From the NCBI GenBank assembly GCA_026996165.1, contig JALWMP010000164.1, positions 1 to 34,362 on the forward strand: 34,362 nt of DNA. The letters are read 5' to 3'. The DNA is from Campylobacteraceae bacterium. Lineage in GTDB: Bacteria > Campylobacterota > Campylobacteria > Campylobacterales > Sulfurovaceae. Positions 32,101-34,362 of this stretch are shown in pieces (position 1 is the stretch's first letter; the number at the start of each line of letters is the position of its first letter). The notes under the pieces are model-generated. The model was given only the letters and a program-made list of their open reading frames with translations. It was not told the DNA's origin and did not search any database. Both the position numbers and the translations under genes were made by a program.

Positions 32101-33537
32101 CCACATGCTAGAGTAGCTGTTAAATTAGTTTCAACAGCAGGTGTGGGAACTATTGCAGCAGGGGTAGCTAAAGCTTATGCCGATAAGATTATTATCTCTG
32201 GTGGAGATGGTGGTACAGGTGCAGCTCCTATAGGTTCTATTAGATTTGCAGGTAACCCTTGGGAGTTAGGACTTATTGAAGCACATAATGCACTAAAAGC
32301 CAATAGTTTAAGAGGTCAAGTAAGTCTTGAGACTGATGGTGGACTCAAAACTGGTCTTGACATTGTTAAAGCTGCTATTTTTGGTGCAGAGGAGTATGCG
32401 TTTGGTACAGGTGCATTGGTTCTTGTAGGGTGTATTATGCTTCGTGTATGTCACCTTAATACTTGTGGTGTAGGTGTTGCAACACAAAATCCTCACTTAA
32501 GAGCAAAATTTAAAGGAAATGTAGACAAAGTTGTTAATTACTTTACTTTGATTGCTCAAGAGGTTAGAGAGATTTTAGCACAGCTTGGGTACAAATCTTT
32601 AGAAGAGATTATTGGACAAAATCATCTGTTAGAAGTTATAGATGATGAGTTTGCCAAGAAGTTTAATTTTGAGGAGTTATTATATAAGTTAGATGGTGTT
32701 AACACTTGTCAAGTATCATCTAATGAGCCTTATGATAAAAATGAGTATGAGCAGGAGCTAGTAAAAGAGTTGATGCCAACTATTAAAGAACCATCAAAAC
32801 CTATTGTTATTAATAAAGAGATTTCTAATCTAAATAGAAGTTTTGCAACTAGAATATCTGGTGAAATTGCAGCTCTTCATGGTAACAGAGGTCTACCTGA
32901 TGGAACAATTACTCTTAATATGAATGGTACAACAGGTCAATCTCTTGGTGCATTTATGTCAAAAGGAATTAATATAAACATTAATGGTGCAGGAAATGAT
33001 TATATTGGTAAAGGTATGAATGGTGGTAATATTGTTATCACCTCTGCTAAAGCAGGTCAAGAGTTTGCTCTTGGGGGAAATACTTGTCTCTATGGTGCTA
33101 CTGGTGGTAGACTCTATGTTCATGGTCAAGTAGGTGAGCGTTTTGCTGTTAGAAACTCAGGAGCAGTAGCAGTTGTTGAGGGAACAGGTGACCACCCATG
33201 TGAATATATGACAGGTGGAATAGTTGTTATTCTTGGTAAGACTGGTATTAACTTTGGTGCAGGTATGACAGGCGGTAGAGCCTTTGTTTATGATGAAAAT
33301 GGTGAGTTTTATGAAAAAGTAAATCCTGAATTGGTTGAACCTCTTAGAATTGATACTGATGAGTGGGAAGAGGAGAGATTTGAGCTTAAAGCTTTACTTA
33401 AAGATTATCTCTCTAAAACAGGTAGTAGAGTTACTACTAAAATCTTAGAAAACTGGAGACAAGAGATTCGTAAGTTCTGGATGGTAGCTCCAAGAGGAAT
33501 TAAACCTAGTATAGCTGCTGATAAAAAGGGTGAATAG
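29113..33537 (+). CDS. gltB: Glutamate synthase (NADPH) large subunit
   Basis: The large subunit of glutamate synthase makes two glutamates from glutamine and 2-oxoglutarate. The 1474-residue length is normal. Cys12 in DNCGFGLLA becomes the N-terminal nucleophile after removal of an 11-residue propeptide, heading the glutaminase domain (about 12-430; MMHRGAIAADGKTGDGSG). The FMN-binding synthase domain (about 845-1165) shows GGEDPRRYGTE, KPGEGGQLPG and GGDGGTGAAP. The iron-sulfur Cys set is in CIMLRVCHLNTCGVG (about 1105-1120). The Gly-rich GXGXG domain follows (about 1245-1430). AAAGG precedes the ATG. The small subunit gltD is not next to it here. Confidence 0.98.
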   Translation: MQDLFTSFKDNCGFGLLASIDNTPTHKNLEDAITSLSRMMHRGAIAADGKTGDGSGLLLSLPKSFFEKQALADGIDLPETYAVAMVFSKNESDFDIISEVCENNDLDIIYIRTVPINTNALGKQALESLPIIKQVFVSPKSAIASKRFEAMIYLSRKEIEAKLIDDKNFYIPSFSTSVVSYKGLVMPTHIKEFYTDLASEDFKISFCLFHQRFSTNTLPQWKLAQPFRMIAHNGEINSVTANRFNATAKVAVAKSNIFTDEEMDRLRNVIQSDMSDSASLDNFMEFLRVNGVDFFKAARSIVPAPWHNAPHMDSELRAFYEYASTCFVPWDGPAAVSMTDGRYIGCVLDRNGLRPSKYIITTDNRLLITSEYGVLEVPEDEIVERGRLQSGEMMGVDLKYGKVLKSKDIDDYLKGLHPYDKWLNENMSYLQEHLPSDEALAKNSMPKDSELMLAKQRYFNYTTEVLREVIRPMIAEGKETTGAMGDDTPIAAFSNEQRNFTDFFKQKFAQVTNPPIDPIREKIVMSLNTGFGEIQNILADSSNHAKRLKTVLPVMSATRFSLLQEFGDENSEKYDPTYKYGQYDTTYTSDLKASLDILIEKIIVDVRDNGVRTIILDDRGLDETNKVIPMLMVVGRLSQELLDAKLRYLTSIVAVTGEVFDPHSAACMIAYGAAAIYPYLLYYIVTELEGESDELKHTLRRFRRAMGAGLLKIMSKMGISTISSYRNSRLFDTIGLSQEIVDDCFAGTTALLTGLGYEDIDARLNSNHARAFTDTFKGKKNSLYKGGFYKYRRGEEYHDFSRPTISAIQKAAESGDASDYEEVKRLVNQRDKKFIRDFYKLKSEREPISIDEVEPVEAIFKRFSTAAMSMGSISQEAHETLAAAMNKIGAKSNSGEGGEDPRRYGTELNSSIKQIASGRFGVTPEYLRSATELQIKVAQGAKPGEGGQLPGSKVSPLIAELRFTKPGVTLISPPPHHDIYSIEDLAQLIFDLKQINPHARVAVKLVSTAGVGTIAAGVAKAYADKIIISGGDGGTGAAPIGSIRFAGNPWELGLIEAHNALKANSLRGQVSLETDGGLKTGLDIVKAAIFGAEEYAFGTGALVLVGCIMLRVCHLNTCGVGVATQNPHLRAKFKGNVDKVVNYFTLIAQEVREILAQLGYKSLEEIIGQNHLLEVIDDEFAKKFNFEELLYKLDGVNTCQVSSNEPYDKNEYEQELVKELMPTIKEPSKPIVINKEISNLNRSFATRISGEIAALHGNRGLPDGTITLNMNGTTGQSLGAFMSKGINININGAGNDYIGKGMNGGNIVITSAKAGQEFALGGNTCLYGATGGRLYVHGQVGERFAVRNSGAVAVVEGTGDHPCEYMTGGIVVILGKTGINFGAGMTGGRAFVYDENGEFYEKVNPELVEPLRIDTDEWEEERFELKALLKDYLSKTGSRVTTKILENWRQEIRKFWMVAPRGIKPSIAADKKGE

Positions 33538-33957
33538 TTGTTTTTTATTATTGTTAAAACCATTCACCTTTTCGCTGCTTTTATCTATGGTGGGTTTCTT
33601 ATTACCGATAATCTATTTTTAACTAAGATAAAAAGAAGCTTTAGTGAAGAGGAGCATCAAAAGATAAGAGAGTCTTTTATGATGTATGTTAGAAAAGTAG
33701 TTCCCCTAAGTCTTATAGTAGCTGTGCTTACGGGGTTGTACCTTATTAGTCAGGTCTTTGGAACTATTGGACCTGATGGTATGACTCATTTTCAAATGTT
33801 ACTTTCACTTAAAGCTTTTTTAGGAATTTGGCTTGGACTTAGAGGTGGATTACAGGTCTATTTCAAAATACAACCTTTTGTCTTTAAGAGTCACCGTTTA
33901 CCTTTTGCTTTTGTTTTGACTATTATTTTCTTGTCCCAGTTTATGTATATAGGTTAA
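33538..33957 (+). CDS. Small integral membrane protein of unknown function
   Basis: The 139-residue product has about four membrane segments (near 1-22, 51-72, 85-103 and 120-138) and a conserved-looking opening VKTIHLFAAFIYGGFLITDN with His10. The layout recalls CopD/HemJ-like four-helix haem or copper proteins, but I cannot place it. The start is a TTG immediately after the gltB stop codon, with AAGG 8 bases upstream inside gltB, so it is translated from the gltB mRNA. Basic residues in loops (KIKRS, KSHR) suggest a defined orientation in the membrane. Confidence 0.7.
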   Translation: MFFIIVKTIHLFAAFIYGGFLITDNLFLTKIKRSFSEEEHQKIRESFMMYVRKVVPLSLIVAVLTGLYLISQVFGTIGPDGMTHFQMLLSLKAFLGIWLGLRGGLQVYFKIQPFVFKSHRLPFAFVLTIIFLSQFMYIG

Positions 33958-33968
33958 AAGATTTTATA

Positions 33969-33994
33969 TAAGAGTAAAATATGTTTTACTCTTA
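33969..33994. terminator. Hairpin after the gltB operon
   Basis: An 11-base-pair stem (TAAGAGTAAAA / TTTTACTCTTA) with loop TATG lies 12 bases after the stop of the membrane protein. On the plus strand it is followed by AAAAAAC and only later by a T-run, so it is an imperfect terminator. Confidence 0.5.
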
Positions 33995-34060
33995 AAAAAC
34001 TGATTTTTTCATTTTTCAATCTTAATTACTTAGTAAGATTCTTTTATTAGAAGGATTGAA

Positions 34061-34189
34061 ATGAAATTAATATATAAAATATTGACTATAGTCATACTAC
34101 TACAAGGTTGCTCCCTGAAAAAAAATACTTTTTCTAAAGAAAATAAAAGTTGTTCAAAATGCTATATTACATTAAAAAAGCAGATATAA
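34061..34189 (+). CDS. 42-residue lipoprotein with a CxxC motif
   Basis: An ATG with AAGGA 6 bases upstream opens a frame encoding MKLIYKILTIVILLQGC followed by SLKKNTFSKENKSCSKC and YITLKKQI. The lipobox LQGC gives a lipidated Cys at residue 17, leaving a mature peptide of 26 residues with a CSKC motif. Small lipoproteins of this kind are easily missed. The good ribosome binding site, clear lipobox and position between a hairpin and a promoter all support it being real. Function unknown. Confidence 0.6.
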   Translation: MKLIYKILTIVILLQGCSLKKNTFSKENKSCSKCYITLKKQI

Positions 34190-34224
34190 AAATATAGTTT
34201 TTCCTATTATACGAAGTCCAAATA

Positions 34225-34233
34225 TGCTAAAAT
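34225..34233 (+). promoter_or_regulatory. Extended -10 promoter of the last gene
   Basis: The sequence TGCTAAAAT (TAAAAT at 34228-34233) lies 30 bases before the gene at 34264 and gives a leader of about 24 bases containing AGAGGA. It is identical to the element before the xpaC operon. Confidence 0.5.
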
Positions 34234-34263
34234 GCTTCCTTTATTTAATTAGAGGAAAAAACA

Positions 34264-34362
34264 ATGATAGCATTAGATATTTTAAGTAACATTCTGTTTG
34301 TATTAGCTCTTGGCTACTACTTTATGACTAATATGCAGTGGTACTCTTACAAATTGGAGAGG
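34264..34362 (+). CDS. N-terminal fragment, possibly MurF with membrane extension
   Basis: Only 33 codons are present before the right edge. They encode MIALDILSNILFVLALGYYF followed by MTNMQWYSYKLER: a membrane helix, then a Trp/Tyr-rich segment. I associate this opening with the N-terminal membrane extension of UDP-N-acetylmuramoyl-tripeptide ligase (MurF) in Campylobacterota, but the catalytic part is outside the window, so the call is tentative. AGAGGA lies just upstream of the ATG. Confidence 0.4.
   Translation, partial: MIALDILSNILFVLALGYYFMTNMQWYSYKLER

Noticed and set aside
1-34362. Mobile elements, defence islands, prophage or integron.
   Set aside because: No transposase, integrase, recombinase, tRNA-associated direct repeats or shift in gene style was seen; the gene content is housekeeping and envelope genes throughout.

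Overview
This window is chromosomal DNA from an AT-rich member of the Campylobacterota (formerly Epsilonproteobacteria), most like the Sulfurovum/Sulfurimonas group. That placement is inferred from gene content and protein style: a HemJ-type protoporphyrinogen oxidase, a half-length asparaginase, a short RecO, and a probable MurF with an N-terminal membrane segment. No database search was run. Genes are densely packed, many overlap or nearly touch, and several start with TTG behind a good ribosome binding site. I see no tRNA, rRNA, CRISPR array, insertion sequence or prophage.

Layout. Positions 1-2815 hold the start of argG, a LysM coiled-coil protein, a secreted Hsp20-like protein and the first of two paralogous repeat proteins ending in a peptidoglycan-binding domain. 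Positions 2838-11685 form a long minus-strand series: trpB, pepA, a VanZ-like gene, ychF, a Pqi lipid-transport operon in which pqiA is split into two genes, and mltG. Between trpB and a short asparaginase gene (11686-12034) lies a gene-free stretch that looks like a small structured RNA gene on the plus strand. Then come fabI and rlmB (plus), a lipoprotein and a DUF255 protein (minus), and dsbD, cvfB, a YidB-like gene, an endonuclease/phosphatase-family gene and hemJ (plus). Positions 21818-26796 hold a minus-strand operon: a possible 27-residue peptide, XpaC, TelA, an SPFH-GYF protein, a zinc-ribbon membrane protein and a periplasmic thioredoxin. The second repeat protein and recO follow. 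The window ends with gltB, a small membrane protein, a 42-residue lipoprotein and the start of a probable murF.

The dominant theme is the cell envelope: peptidoglycan binding and glycan-strand cleavage (LysM, two repeat/peptidoglycan-binding proteins, MltG, probable MurF), lipid transport (Pqi), periplasmic thiol chemistry (DsbD, thioredoxin) and membrane stress (XpaC/TelA/SPFH). The remainder is core metabolism and information processing (ArgG, TrpB, GltB, FabI, PepA, HemJ, YchF, RlmB, RecO).

The best leads for something undescribed are: (1) the twin secreted proteins built of four modules with a strikingly constant Cys-to-Trp distance; (2) the structured RNA at 11883-12015 with its own promoter; (3) the XpaC-TelA-SPFH/GYF-zinc-ribbon operon, where a GYF domain is flanked by two copies of a proline motif; (4) a DUF255 protein in which both cysteines of the thioredoxin-like active site are serines; and (5) a dispersed palindrome present twice.
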